From Chamaea fasciata (lineage: Eukaryota > Chordata > Aves > Passeriformes > Sylviidae), in contig JARCOQ010000081.1 in the NCBI GenBank assembly GCA_029207755.1, positions 1 through 64,000 of the forward strand: DNA of 64,000 bases, read 5' to 3'. Numbering within the stretch: position 1 is the first letter of the stretch; every line of letters begins with the position of its first letter. This document shows, one piece after another, positions 1-11,003 of this stretch. The notes beneath the pieces were generated by a model, which did not search any database, was not told where the DNA came from, and saw nothing but the letters and a program-made list of their open reading frames with translations. Made by a program: the position numbers and the translations under genes.

Positions 1-690
1 AAAGTTCTCAGACATAAATTTCTGCCCCAACATGACAACCCCAAAGTCTCTGTGGTCTTTCAGGACACAACATTTTTGTCAGTCCCCCAAAGCACAATCA
101 GCTCCCCAACAAGATTTCAAGACTAAAGGACAAACCTTGGCCCCTCACCTCTCCACACCAGCTCTAGGGAGTCTCTGTCCATTGCAAGATCTCCTTTGTC
201 AGTCTGCATTGGCAAGAGCTGGCTGCAGGAGGCATTTGCATTGGAAATCTCCCCAGATGGGGGGAAAAACAGAAGAAGCGATTCCTGAGGCAAGAAAATG
301 GCAACGTCCTTTGGGAAGACACCGGCGTGAGCGCCCTACAAGTGAAGGCCTTTCATCCCTTGCATCAAGCAACATCCATCCATGGGGCAGCACTAGCGTT
401 TTGATGACAATGCTGACAAAATCACTGCCCCTTCCTGCTTCTGCTGCTGACTCCAAATCATGAAAGATGTTCCAACTCTGCAAAAAGCAGGCAGAGATGG
501 CGAGAAAAAAACAGTTAGTCTGCTGAAAAGGTGACCAAAAGGATGCTTTCTCATGTCCCCTTTTCATCCTTTCCCCAGCCAAGACAAAGCAATGTCCTTT
601 TCCCCCGTCACCAACGGTGACCCAGGCACAGGATGCAGCGTGGGGACAGAGTCCACCACTGCTCCCAGAGCCCACCCTGGCCACGGGCTT
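1..690. other. No recognised gene upstream of the HSF5-like ORF
   Basis: Short open frames are present on both strands, but none has a recognisable domain. I see no clear repeat family, RNA gene or promoter motif here. Confidence 0.5.
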
Positions 691-800
691 CCCGTGCCCT
701 ACCGTGCCAAGCCGAGTTGTGCTGATCTGTGCCGAGCCGTGCTGTGCTCGGCCGTGCCGTGCCGAGCCGAGCTGAACCGCAAAGTGCCGAGTCGTGCTGT
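691..800. repeat. GC-rich low-complexity stretch (CCGTGCCGAGC-like)
   Basis: Degenerate short units built from GCCGAGC and CCGTGC are repeated just upstream of the HSF5-like start. They keep several frames open on both strands, which explains long overlapping ORFs with Arg/Ala/Ser/Cys-rich translations. Upstream ATGs in this stretch (for example at 729) are therefore poor start candidates. Confidence 0.6.
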
Positions 801-851
801 GCTGCGGCCGTTGCCCTCCGGCCGTTGTGGCCACTGTTGGCGATCGACGCC

Positions 852-1571
852 ATGGCGGAGCTGCCGCTGCCCGCCGGGCTCAGTGCCGGCACCTTCCCCG
901 CCAAGCTGTGGTGCCTGGCAAACAGCCCCCGCGTCCGCTCCGTGCGCTGGGACAGCCAGGCCCGGGGGCTGCTCATCGACCGCTCCCTCTTGGAGCGGGA
1001 GCTGCTCAGCCCGGGCGGCTCCCAGGGGCCGGCCCCGCACACCTTCCGGGCCACGCAATTATGCAACTTCCTGTGCCAGCTCAACCGCTACGGCTTCCGC
1101 AAGGTGCCGGGCTGGCTTGGCGATGCCGGTGCCTGGCTCCACTACAGGAACCCCTGGTTTCGCCGCGACCGCCCCGACCTCCTGCTCCACATCAGGCGCC
1201 GGAGCACAGCCAACAGGCAGCAGCCGGCGGTGGGGCGGGAGGGGCGCAGGCGCCCGCCCTGCGGCTCCCAGCATCTCCCCAGGGCGCGGCTGCTGCCGGA
1301 CGGGCGGGACGGGCGCGCTGGCTTCAAGCCGCTGCCCAGGGAGCGGCTGTCGCTGCCGCCCGGGCGCCCGCCCTGCGGCTTCCTTCTGCTGCACAGGGAC
1401 CGGCAGCTGTCCTGTTGTCCGCGGCAGGACTTTGTCCCTGGGGAGACCTGCTGTCTGCGGTCGGACTTGGTCACTGGCTGCCGAATGCCCCGGGGTAGAC
1501 CTGCTTTCCGCCGCCGGACTTGTTTCCTGGGTAGACCTGTTGTCCGCGGCGGGGCTCGTTTCTTGGGGTAG
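852..1571 (+). CDS. HSF5-like heat shock factor, DNA-binding domain ORF
   Basis: The 239-residue ORF opens with a heat shock factor DNA-binding domain at about residues 15-117. Visible landmarks are FPAKLW (15-20), WDSQARGLLID (33-43), the recognition-helix region NFLCQLNRYGFRKV (72-85) and NPWFRRDRPDLL (100-111), most like HSF5. HSFs are nuclear factors that bind inverted GAA elements. The ATG at 852 starts just before the domain, so I chose it over one at 729 in low-complexity sequence. Cys75 sits where other HSFs have a DNA-contacting Arg. Human HSF5 is about 600 residues; here the frame loses similarity after about residue 120, runs into the minisatellite and stops in a repeat unit. It may be the first exon of a split gene, with an unseen donor after the domain, or a truncated copy. 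Domain identity is firm; function is not. Confidence 0.72.
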   Translation: MAELPLPAGLSAGTFPAKLWCLANSPRVRSVRWDSQARGLLIDRSLLERELLSPGGSQGPAPHTFRATQLCNFLCQLNRYGFRKVPGWLGDAGAWLHYRNPWFRRDRPDLLLHIRRRSTANRQQPAVGREGRRRPPCGSQHLPRARLLPDGRDGRAGFKPLPRERLSLPPGRPPCGFLLLHRDRQLSCCPRQDFVPGETCCLRSDLVTGCRMPRGRPAFRRRTCFLGRPVVRGGARFLG

Positions 1572-2545
1572 ACCTCCTGTCCACGGCAGGTCTCTGTCCC
1601 TGGGTAGACTTTTAATCCGCCGCCAGACAGTCCCTGGGGAGACCTGCTGTCTGCGGTAGGACTTCGTCCCTGGCTGTCGAATGCCCCGGGGTGGACCTGT
1701 TTTCCGCGGCAGGACTTGGTCCCTGGGTAGACATGTTATCCGTCGCCGGACTTGGTCCCTGGCTGCCGAATGCCCCGGGGTAGACCTGCTGTCCGCGGCA
1801 GGACTTGGGGCCCTGGCTGCCCAGCCTCGGGGTAGACCTCTTGTCTACCGCTTCACTTGTTTCTTGGCTGCCCAAGTCCCGTGTAGACCTGTTTTCCGCG
1901 GCCGGACTTGGTCCATGGCTCTCCAACCCCTAGGTAGACCTGGTATCCGCCGCCGGACTTTGTCCCTTGCTGCACAACCCCTGCTTAGACCTGTTGCCTG
2001 CGGCAGGACTTGCTGCCGGGCTGCCCAACCCTTGGGTAGACCTGTTGTCCGCGGCCGGACTTTGTTCCTGGGTGGTGAATGCCGGGGTAGACCTGTTTCT
2101 GCCGCCAGACTCGCTAACTGGCTGCCCAAGGCCTGGGTAGACCTGTTCTCTTCGGCCAGACAGTCCCTTGCCGGCGAATGCATGGGTAGACCTGTTGTCC
2201 GTCGCCAGACTTGGTCCCTGGCTGCCGAATGCCGGGGTAGACCTGTTCCCCCGCGCCGCCCGCCAAACCTGGCCCCAAAATCCTGGCTAGACCGCTCGTC
2301 CCGTCCCTGGACCTCCAGGACCCTGGGTAGACCTGTTGTCCGCTGCCGTTCTGACCCAGGACTTGGCTGGTGAATCCTGGGTACACCTGCTCTCCCAGGT
2401 CGGCCTTCGGACCTGGTTGGTGAAGCCCAGGAAAACCCATTCCCTTGAGCCAGCCCCGGCCCCAAAACCCCGCCTGCACGAGTCGTCCTCGTCCCGCCCC
2501 CGGACCGGACCGCCGCAACCCTGGCTACACCTGATCCCCCGTGCC
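1435..2545. repeat. GC-rich minisatellite, about 21 units of 35-57 bp
   Basis: A unit beginning GTAGACCTGTTGTCCGCGGC recurs, for example near 1495, 1532, 1568, 1692, 1727, 1781, 1832, 1881, 1934, 2036, 2087, 2137, 2185, 2238 and 2327. Spacing varies and the units are degenerate. Each carries the core TAGACCTG followed by CCGCCGGACTTGGTCC-like sequence. The array keeps long frames open on both strands, so ORFs such as 1681-2373 (+) and 1845-2573 (-) are probably artefacts. The TAG in the core supplies the stop of the HSF5-like frame. Confidence 0.88.
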
Positions 2546-2559
2546 AGGAGAGATGACAG

Positions 2560-5500
2560 TGAGATACAGCCATGGAAATTCCACGGCAATTCCGCCATTC
2601 CCAAGTGCCTCATTTCTCAAGCCCACATTCCCAGAGGAATTGCCCTTCCTCTCCCAAACCCACCTCTCTGCTCCACGGCTTCCTGACCATATCTGATGCC
2701 TTTTAGGGGCTCTTCCACACATGTGTGTTGCAACTAATGCTTCATCTGCTCCACCATCATCCCTTTGCATTCCCAGCACCTTGGGGTCATCCAGTTGGAA
2801 CCATGGGACACTGCAAGGCTCCTGGATCCCAGCTGGAAGGAGATCAAATCCTACCCCTTGCAGCTGTACTGGGGGGATCCATGGATTCTTCATTGGAAAG
2901 GAGGTCACAGCTGGAAACCACCTGCACCGTGTGGAGACCTGGGAACAAGAAGAGAAGGGACCCATGGAGCTGTGTCCCAGCCCTGTTGGAAACCAGATAG
3001 AAATCTCCCAGGAGCCCGTGCACACAGGCTAAGAGGCAGAAAAGAATGCAGGGCTTGCTTTGAAACTCTCAGAAAAACTGAGATCCATAAAGTCACACGG
3101 GCAAGAAGTGGGAATGGAAGTTTTAGTTTTAGGTGAGTAAAAAGCTGCCTTAAGTGCCTTAAGCACATCGGACACTGTATTAGTTGATAGAAAAGCCCTG
3201 AAGTCCAGTTTAAACTTCAGTAGCATTACCTCGCGCAAAGTTCACTAAGTCCTAGACATATCATAAACATAACAGAGCATTGCTGACATTGCTAGACTGA
3301 ATTGAAAGGCTGTAGGCGTAGGCCCTTGTGTAAGAAACGACCACCATTGTCCCACAACTGCGTTAGACCAGGACAGGTGCAAAAAGACAGGAAGAGCATC
3401 GTGTTTGTAGCAGATTGGATGATTTAGGAATAGAATGCATTGGATTGGGGGTGCTGCTGCTGCCGCTTCTGCTTGGCACATGGGGACTCTGTGCTAGAAG
3501 CCATTTTGCAGAATGGCACAGACTGTAACGCTCTGACCTTGGTGAGACTGGTGTAACCATGTCAAAAACTACTTCTACAACAAGCAGCAGCCTCTCTTGA
3601 TCCTCGCTTGGCCCGCTCCAACTTGCCAGCTGTCCCCACCAGCAATGTGCCCGCTGCTCCTGCGCGCTGCCAGCCCTTCCCTGGTGGTGACAGCAGCAGC
3701 TGCTCCTGCCACCGGCCAGCTCCTGTGCCTGGAGTCCCTTCCCGTGCTGGCAGCACAAGCTCCTTCTTGCCTTGAGCCCAATGCCAGCCTGCAGCTTGGG
3801 CTGGCTTTGCCAGCTCTCTTTTCCCAAGCCTTTGACTCCCAGGCTTCTGCCCCAGCCCAGGGACATTTGTTATTTCCATCACCTGCTAGTTTGACACCAT
3901 GAACCATTCTGGTTTTACCTAAGAGGTGAATCGTGAGGATTTGGGGGCTTTTTTTTGTCCACAATGTCCTGTTAAGAGCAAGAACACACTGTTCTTACAC
4001 CTGGAATTGTGGCTGTTCCTACACCAATGATTCCGCACTGCATGACTAAAGAAAATCTCTCCTTTTCCTTACTAAGCTGAAGCTAGAGCTTAGTGCAAAT
4101 AGGTGTTAAAAGAGAATGAATGCCATAATCCCCCTTTTCTATTTTGGTCGGTTGTGGATACCTCCTCGAAGGATCCAGAACAACTCCAAAATGTTTTGCA
4201 TACAGTGAAGAAAAAGCAAGCCAAAATTCCCTCTGGATGACAAGGTTAGAAAACCTGTTTGAATCACTGTCACTGTTTCTCACCACATCTGCTTAACCTG
4301 ACAAGAAATTCAGCTGATTTTCTCTGAGAAAAACACAGTTCAGTTTTTGTTAAAATTTTAGAAGTTTAATAATAAACAATAAGAAGAGACATAAGAAAAG
4401 CAAAACTACAGACGTCTGGGTGCCTGGTGTTTCCACCCAAAGCACAGCTTGCTAACAAAGGATCTTTCCTTTAAATACCATAGGTTATTGCGTATTCATA
4501 AATTTCGTATGTGATTTACACATTCCTTTTGACTTTAGGTGTTCCTGCTTAATTGCAACTTTTCTCTCCCACCATTCTTTCTTGCACATAAATTTTTCAT
4601 GCCTCCACAAAGTCGTAAATCTCTTGATAACGAAGGCAATAAATTCTTCCCATTGGAGTCGTCGGTGTCCTTGCTATTGTGTCTATCCACATGAGATTAT
4701 GTGAGGAATTTCTTCATTGCTTCTCCAATTTTTTTGTAATTTTTTTAACTAGTTACAAAAAGCATCTGCTATAGCCTAAAAACTGTATTTATCCCACTAC
4801 TACAAGAGGGTATATTACTGTAGCATAACTTTCTACCATAACACATCTAAGATTCATTTTCATATTTGTAAAAAGACAAACACTTAATATGTATTTATAA
4901 CAATGCTGAGGCAGTTTTGCAATGAAGCAGCAGTGTGTCATGGTGCTAAATAGGAATTTGGCATTACCTCTAATGTTCACTGCTGCAAAGTATAGTAGTA
5001 CACAGCAAGGCAGACTGGGTTAACACAGTCATTCCTCCCCTCCCCTTCCTCCTGCCCATCCCATTGTCTCCTCTGCAGAAGATGCAGGCTATGAAAACAA
5101 GGCAAGGTTGTGACCCATTTTTCTTCTGCCACAGGACTGGTTAGACACTGTGTTTTTTCAAAGGACTGCATGTGCCTCTCCCCAGCTTGCTTCTTTCTCA
5201 TTCTACAGAAGAAGAGAGCTGAAGGAGTTTCAGGCATGTGAGTGCCTGATCTGTCTTTCCCTCTAAAGTCTGTGCCTCCCAAAGCTCTGGTTACCTGCTG
5301 TGCTTTGGCATGAGAGCCATTCCAGCCCGAAACACAAGGGCAGTGGACTTCAACTGCAAAGCCTCTCTCTGCAATGGGATTGCTTTGAGCCTGCAGCCTC
5401 CATGTGCAAGGGCTTTGTGGGGCAGGGGCCATCACAGCCTGTGCCCTGCACACAAAGCCAGGAAAAGGAGCAGATCCTGCTGGCTTCTGCTGCTGCTGAT

Positions 5501-6165
5501 CCGAGTAGCAACTCCCCTGGGAGTTCCCTCAGGGAACTTCACACCAAGGGCTTCCGTCACTGTTGTGGCTGTGAGAACTTGTTGCTTCCCAGTTCTTCAC
5601 CATCCTTGTGGATTTCTGAGAATTTCAGCCCAAGTGTCCATGGCCCTTCCTTCATCCCCAGCCTGCAGCACAGTCCCTGCGGCCTCCCCCTTGCTGCAGC
5701 TCATTTGCAAAGTGCTGCCAAAGGCAGCGGAGCTGGCTCAGGATCCCTGTTGGCTCCTGGGCTCCAGGATGACCTTCAGAGGGACACTTGGAGCGCTTCC
5801 TGAAAAGCTGCCCATGGCATGGGGGGTAGATTTGTCCTCCCTGGGTGGCTCTGGTTGGACTTGAAGGCTCCGTGGAGTCCCGGAGTTTTCTCAGCCGCCC
5901 TTGCAGTGAGTTCTCAGCCAAGGTGTGGCTCTGCTGCCATCCCAAATCTGTGCTTTCCTTGCGCAGCCTGAGTGCAAGTGGGGCATGTGCTGGGCATGGA
6001 TGGAGATTTCCATGGCCAAAATCCTCCAGTATTTACAACTGCTCATTGCTCTGGACAGCACAAATCACAAAACACCCATTGCAGTTGACAATTGTATTTT
6101 CTTGCAGATTCCTACAGCTGCACTGCTGATCGACAAATACACCAGAATTGATTTCACATGAAAAA
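2560..6165. other. Intergenic stretch without recognised gene
   Basis: Both strands carry only short frames with no recognisable domain or convincing exon chain. The stretch is moderately GC-rich at each end and AT-rich around 4,000-5,000. No RNA gene or clear transposon was recognised. Confidence 0.45.
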
Positions 6166-6169
6166 TGTC

Positions 6170-6905
6170 ATTTATTACAAAATGCTTCACCGGCGCTGAC
6201 ACTATACAACTATGTATTTAATTTAACTATATATCTCAATTTAAGGTAAAAAAGGGATTTTTTAAATTTTTACAACAATGCTATGTAAAAATATACAAAT
6301 ATCCACTTCAGTTAAGAAAACCTTAATTTATTGCCAACATCTACAACAACTCACTAGACACAAAGATCAATTAGGTGTTTAGCAACTTAATTTATTACAT
6401 ATTACTGCAAGCCTAAAGCCCATCTAGGAATACAAAAATATCAGTATTTCTATCTAAACAGTCGTCTACAAAGATCTCAATCGATACAATGACACAACTA
6501 TACATCTCCAAACATGTTTAAATAGAAAGATACACCCAGATACACCCACCTCAAAATACAGAAGTCAATACACAGATGTAAATAGAAAACTAGATCTATT
6601 TACTTCTAGGAATACCAATATACCTAATTAAAGAGCCATATAACTCCAACTGCATAAATAGAAATACCTACACAACTGTATTCATGGGAAATAGAATGAA
6701 AACACAGATAGAACAGCATACTTACATATACATATACTTACATCCATATATACATATGTTATTACAAAGATGTATGCATATATACAGACACATATATATG
6801 TAGCATACATTTATAAATATACCAAGATACATACAGAAATATTCCTATACAAATAGTAACTTGCATATATAAATATCCATGAAATTATTCCTCTCTATGC
6901 TACAG
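6170..6905. repeat. AT-rich, microsatellite-like tract
   Basis: The tract is dominated by degenerate ATACA/TATAT/AAATA motifs, including runs such as CATATATACATATG around 6,755 and ACACATATATATGTAGCATAC around 6,790. It has no coding potential and separates GC-richer flanks. Confidence 0.65.
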
Positions 6906-7508
6906 TCCATATATCTTTAAACAGAAATCTAAGCAGAGGGATTCCCGCCGCCCCATCTTCAAAGCCTTTCACTCTGTTCTTGCTTCCTCCCCTGCAGAGC
7001 AGCGCCCCTGGACAAGGACAGCAGATGGCACTGGCTCAGGGGACAGTGCCTGGGGCCACCGGCAGCTCCCAGCGCTCCAGGGACAGCCGAGGCTGGAACT
7101 GCTGCTCCGCCCGGCCCGGCCACCAGCTCAGACCCAGCACAGCAACAGGGGACACAGGGGGCACAGGGGGAGAAACAAGAGCTGAAACAGGCAGCTGAGG
7201 GGGAAAAGGTAAAAATGCAGCCTAGGCCAACACAAATATCACTCTATCCATCTCTATCGATTCACAGACCGTCACGGGGCTTTGCTTTGTGATGTCAGGG
7301 CACGGTTGCCACGTGGTCATGGTGACATCGCAAGGTTGCCTTGGTGCCCGGAAGGCCTCAGGGGTGTCAGAGCAGCTCTTGAGCTTGCTCAGTGCAGGAG
7401 CGTCCTGCACCTTGAGGCGTCTGTCAGTGGCCACGTGCACACTGACAGGAGACTTGCTTTTTGATAGTGTTGGAGAACAGTTGGCAAACTTGCACAGCAG
7501 TTGCCACA
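6906..7508. other. 5' flank of the PAK-like gene
   Basis: This is the sequence between the AT-rich tract and the first proposed coding exon. It probably holds the promoter and 5' UTR of the kinase gene, but I see no TATA box at a convincing distance and cannot place a transcription start. Confidence 0.35.
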
Positions 7509-10500
7509 ATGATTGGGCAACTCGCCACTGCAGTTTTCACTGTCTATGGAGTTACTTATTCCTGCTATTTCTTGACTCACCTGGCACGTAAGTAGAGGCT
7601 TTCCCTGGGTGTCACCTAACCTGGTTTTTGTGTCTTCCTGCTCTTTCTTAGTGACTGAGTTGATTTGGAAACAGAAAGGCCATTGGGATGCCGCTTGGGT
7701 AAAGCTCCTGTCAACACGTTCAGCTCAAAAGGGGGTGTCTGTAGCCACGGCCGTGCGGGCAGCATTTGCAAGGGAGCCTGCAGGGGTTGCGTTCGCTCCG
7801 TGGGAGAGTCTGTGGCAGCAGAGTTTGCCAATTCCTCCATTGCTGGGTCGAGCAGGACAACTTTGAAAATGTAGACTGGGAGGCCTTCTTGGAAGGTCTT
7901 CTAAAAATGGTTGTCTCCAGTTTTCTCAAAGCATCTGCTTCATTTTCCCTTGCCCACTGCAGGTCACCTGAGCCGGGTATTCAGAGGTGCTGATCCTGAG
8001 GTGAGTAAGGAAAGAACATTTGATGTTCTTGGTGTTTAAAATTGTGCAGCAAGCTGTGAGCTTGGCCTGTGGCAGTAGAGTGTAGAGGGCCAGCTGAGTA
8101 GGCTGCAAGAAAATCCCTTTCCATGTCTGCTGCAGCAAGAGCAAAGGCATCACTGCCTATTTCCTAATTTTCCATTCCAGAGCTTTAAAAGAACTAAAAG
8201 ATCAGTTTTGCAGAGAGAATGTGCTTCCTGATAGTAGTCAGGGGGGAATATCTAATTTGGAGCAGTGTCCAGTTGAATCAGCCCATTAGAATTTAGTCTG
8301 AGGGACTTAGAATCCCATTGCTCTCCAAGTTGATGATTTGTGCTTAGTAGAGCTGGTTCTAGAGCTGAAGAGAAAGAAGGTTCTAAATGATAGGTCATGG
8401 CCTGTGTCTCACGCTCCTGTCTGTCCACAGATCCCAGAACCAAGAGCAGACTCTCCTCTGGCTTCCTCTGCTCCTGGACAAGAAGCTGAAGAGGAGCCAA
8501 ATGACCACAAGGCTCCAGCTGTGGTCACACCACAGCCGGAACTTTCCCAGCCAGTAAGTGCCACTTCTGGAGGGTGCTGTCTTTAGTGCGAGGCAGAGCT
8601 GCAAGTTTCTGAGCAGCCAGCTCTTGCTGTTGGTGGCTGAGGATGCTGAGTGCTGCAGTCCTGCCAGACCTAGCCATTCCCCTCAGCCAGTGACAGCTGG
8701 AAAATGGGCTTTGAGCTGCCGTGTTTAGGCCCCAGCTTGCTGGGATTCTGATAGGGGCCAGCCTGGAGCAGGAAGGTTCCCTGTCTGCAGAGGAGGGAGC
8801 ATGTCAAAGGCACTGTGCTCAGCCTTGGTGGATACGTAGGGGACGCTGTGGTCTGGGGACACCTGTCCCTCTCCACAGACGTGCCAAGTACCCACAGGCA
8901 CCAAAAGTCTTGATCTGAGAACACAAGCTCTTTGGGGTGGTTTGTCCCCAGGAGCTTCTTGGCTGTGCTTACCCGGGAGCATTTCAGAGACACACTGGGG
9001 ACGTGGAGTTGCTGTTTGAAGACAGGGATTTTGGTGCCTTTGTTGCCAGGTTGTTCTTTTGCCTCTTCAGGCAGAGCAGTCAGTAGCAGAGCTGACAGGC
9101 ACTCGGAGTCCACCTGTCTTTTGGCTTTTAAAAGGCTGCTAAGAGATGATGTGTTGTATGTGAATCTTTGGGGGGCCACTCTTCTCTTGTGTGGCAAAAG
9201 ACACGTTCCCTGTCAGCTTCCGAAGAGGCTGTTGGAGCTTCAGCCCCAGATGGAGGCTGATTGTACTGCTAGTGTCACAGTGGGACAGAGTGAAGGGCAG
9301 GGAGAGGGGAATTCAATGGAGCTCTTGGGACTGAGCAGGCCAGGAGTCCCCCAGGCACTGAAAGCACAGAGCCTTGTCATCTGCAGAGATCAGCACTGGG
9401 ACAGGAGGGTTACAATGGAAGCAGAGGTGGGCAGGGAAGCAGAAAGAAGTGGCTGAATGAGTATGATTTGTACGCTGAAAAAGGAAAAAGCTGAGCCTGA
9501 TGGCATCTCCCAGTCACTTGCTCTGCATTTGTGTGTACAGAACGTGGAGGCAGAGGCACAAGCAGAGCCGCCCAAACCTCCGAGTGACACCATGGCAGCA
9601 AGGAGGAAGAGCAGGGAAGACATCAGAAGAACTGAGGATCAATGGAAACTCCATCAGGAGAGGGGCAATCAACAAAACCATGTAAGCGGAGGAGTAGTAG
9701 CCACTCCCCTGATGGAAGGTTCTGTCTCTGGTTCTTTACGGAACTTTGGAGACAAGTTGGAGGCAGAGCTGCAGAAAACTCAGGCTAGGATCAAGGCATG
9801 GGAGAAGAGGCTGGAGGATAAAATGGAGATTCAAACAGAATGCCGAGCGAAAATTGGTCTCCTCCTTGAGAAGCGAGAGGCTCTACAGAAACAAGTGAGT
9901 GAATGAGCAATAGCCACTGCAGTCACCAACCTGGCGCTTTCTGCCCTTCGTGCCTTTCCCCTGCAGAGCAGCAGGGGGGTGGGGTGATGCCTCTGAGTGC
10001 CGTCCTGCTCCAGTGTGTGTCACAGGCACTCTGAAGGACACTCCCTGCTCTGCTGAATCTCAGCTGCTGCCTTGCACAGTGACACTAGTGCTTTGGCCTT
10101 TTGGCCAGCAGTCATCTGAATGCATTCCTGCTGGCCTCTTCCTGCTCTCCTTGTTTCTTGAGGTGTTCTTGCAGGGGAACACGGTGACCCAGATGGATCT
10201 GGAAAGAAGCTGTCTGTATCCCTTGTGAATCTGGTCCTCTCCCTTTCCTCACAGTCGATGACTCTTGGCTGCAGGGACAAGCTGGACTCTCTGACTGCTT
10301 TGTTCTCTTTGACTTGAGGTGGAAGTGTTGACATCTCGCCTGGCAGCCTGCAAAGATTTCCATCAAGTGACTGGCAGCAAGGAGCCCCAAGATTCCTGTG
10401 AGGCACAGAAACTGTCCCAAGCAGCAGCGCTGCCGGTTGGGCACGTTCAGAAGATGCCGGAGGAAAAGAGGACTCCATGGGAGAAGGTAGAACATTTGAA

Positions 10501-11003
10501 CAAAGAGCTGCAAGTGTGTCTGCAGCCCTTGGAAGGGGAAAAGCGTCCTTGGGAGAAAGCGGAATGGTCATTTTGGCAGTCACCCTTCAGAAAATCCATG
10601 CAAATGCATTTTGGAGAAAATGGACAATGAATCTGGCCTTGCACTCCAGTCAAACCAGCCTTTGGCTTTGAGCCATCCAGTTTGAGGAGTGGACATCAGA
10701 ACAAACCCATGGCAGAGCCCTGCATGTGGCTGACAGCATCTTGCTAAGGGCTTGCACTTGAAATGGGATCTGGGGCTAATCTCTGCCAGCCACTTTTCTT
10801 TCTGACACAAACTCCTTTGTTGTCTCAGATCTCCACAGGCTCTTCTATTGAACCTGCCGCAGCAGCAGTGTTACCTGAAGGCACTAGTGCTGGCCAAGTT
10901 GTGCAGTGGAAGCCGGGCAGTTCGTTCATCTCCAGCACTGACAGGGCTTCTGCTCAGCAACAGGAGATGGAGGATGATGAGGATGAGTCCCTGGAGCTCC
11001 TGA
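7509..11003 (+). CDS. N-terminal exons 1-7 of the PAK-like gene: anchor, linker, coiled coil
   Basis: Exon 1 (ATG 7509, donor GTAAGT at 7588) encodes about 26 mostly hydrophobic and aromatic residues. Exon 2 adds a basic stretch (RHLSRVFRG), so the start resembles a signal anchor. Exon 3 contains [10 protein letters not shown], which recalls the VIAPRPE stretch that precedes the kinase domain in PAK1-3. Exons 4-6 are charged; residues about 128-200 have a heptad-like coiled-coil pattern ([20 protein letters not shown] and on). Exon 7 is Ser/Ala-rich and ends in an acidic run ([11 protein letters not shown]) that aligns with the DEEIMEKL of PAKs. No CRIB ISxP motif was found between 6.9 and 13.0 kb in any frame I read. 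Function as a membrane tether and oligomerisation arm is inference. Confidence 0.6.

Noticed and set aside
553..1659. 368-residue plus-strand ORF overlapping the HSF5-like frame
   Set aside because: It is Arg/Ser/Cys-rich, in another frame than the conserved DNA-binding domain, and is kept open by GC-rich repeats.
1845..2573. 242-residue minus-strand ORF
   Set aside because: It lies wholly in the minisatellite; its repeated translation only reflects the tandem units.
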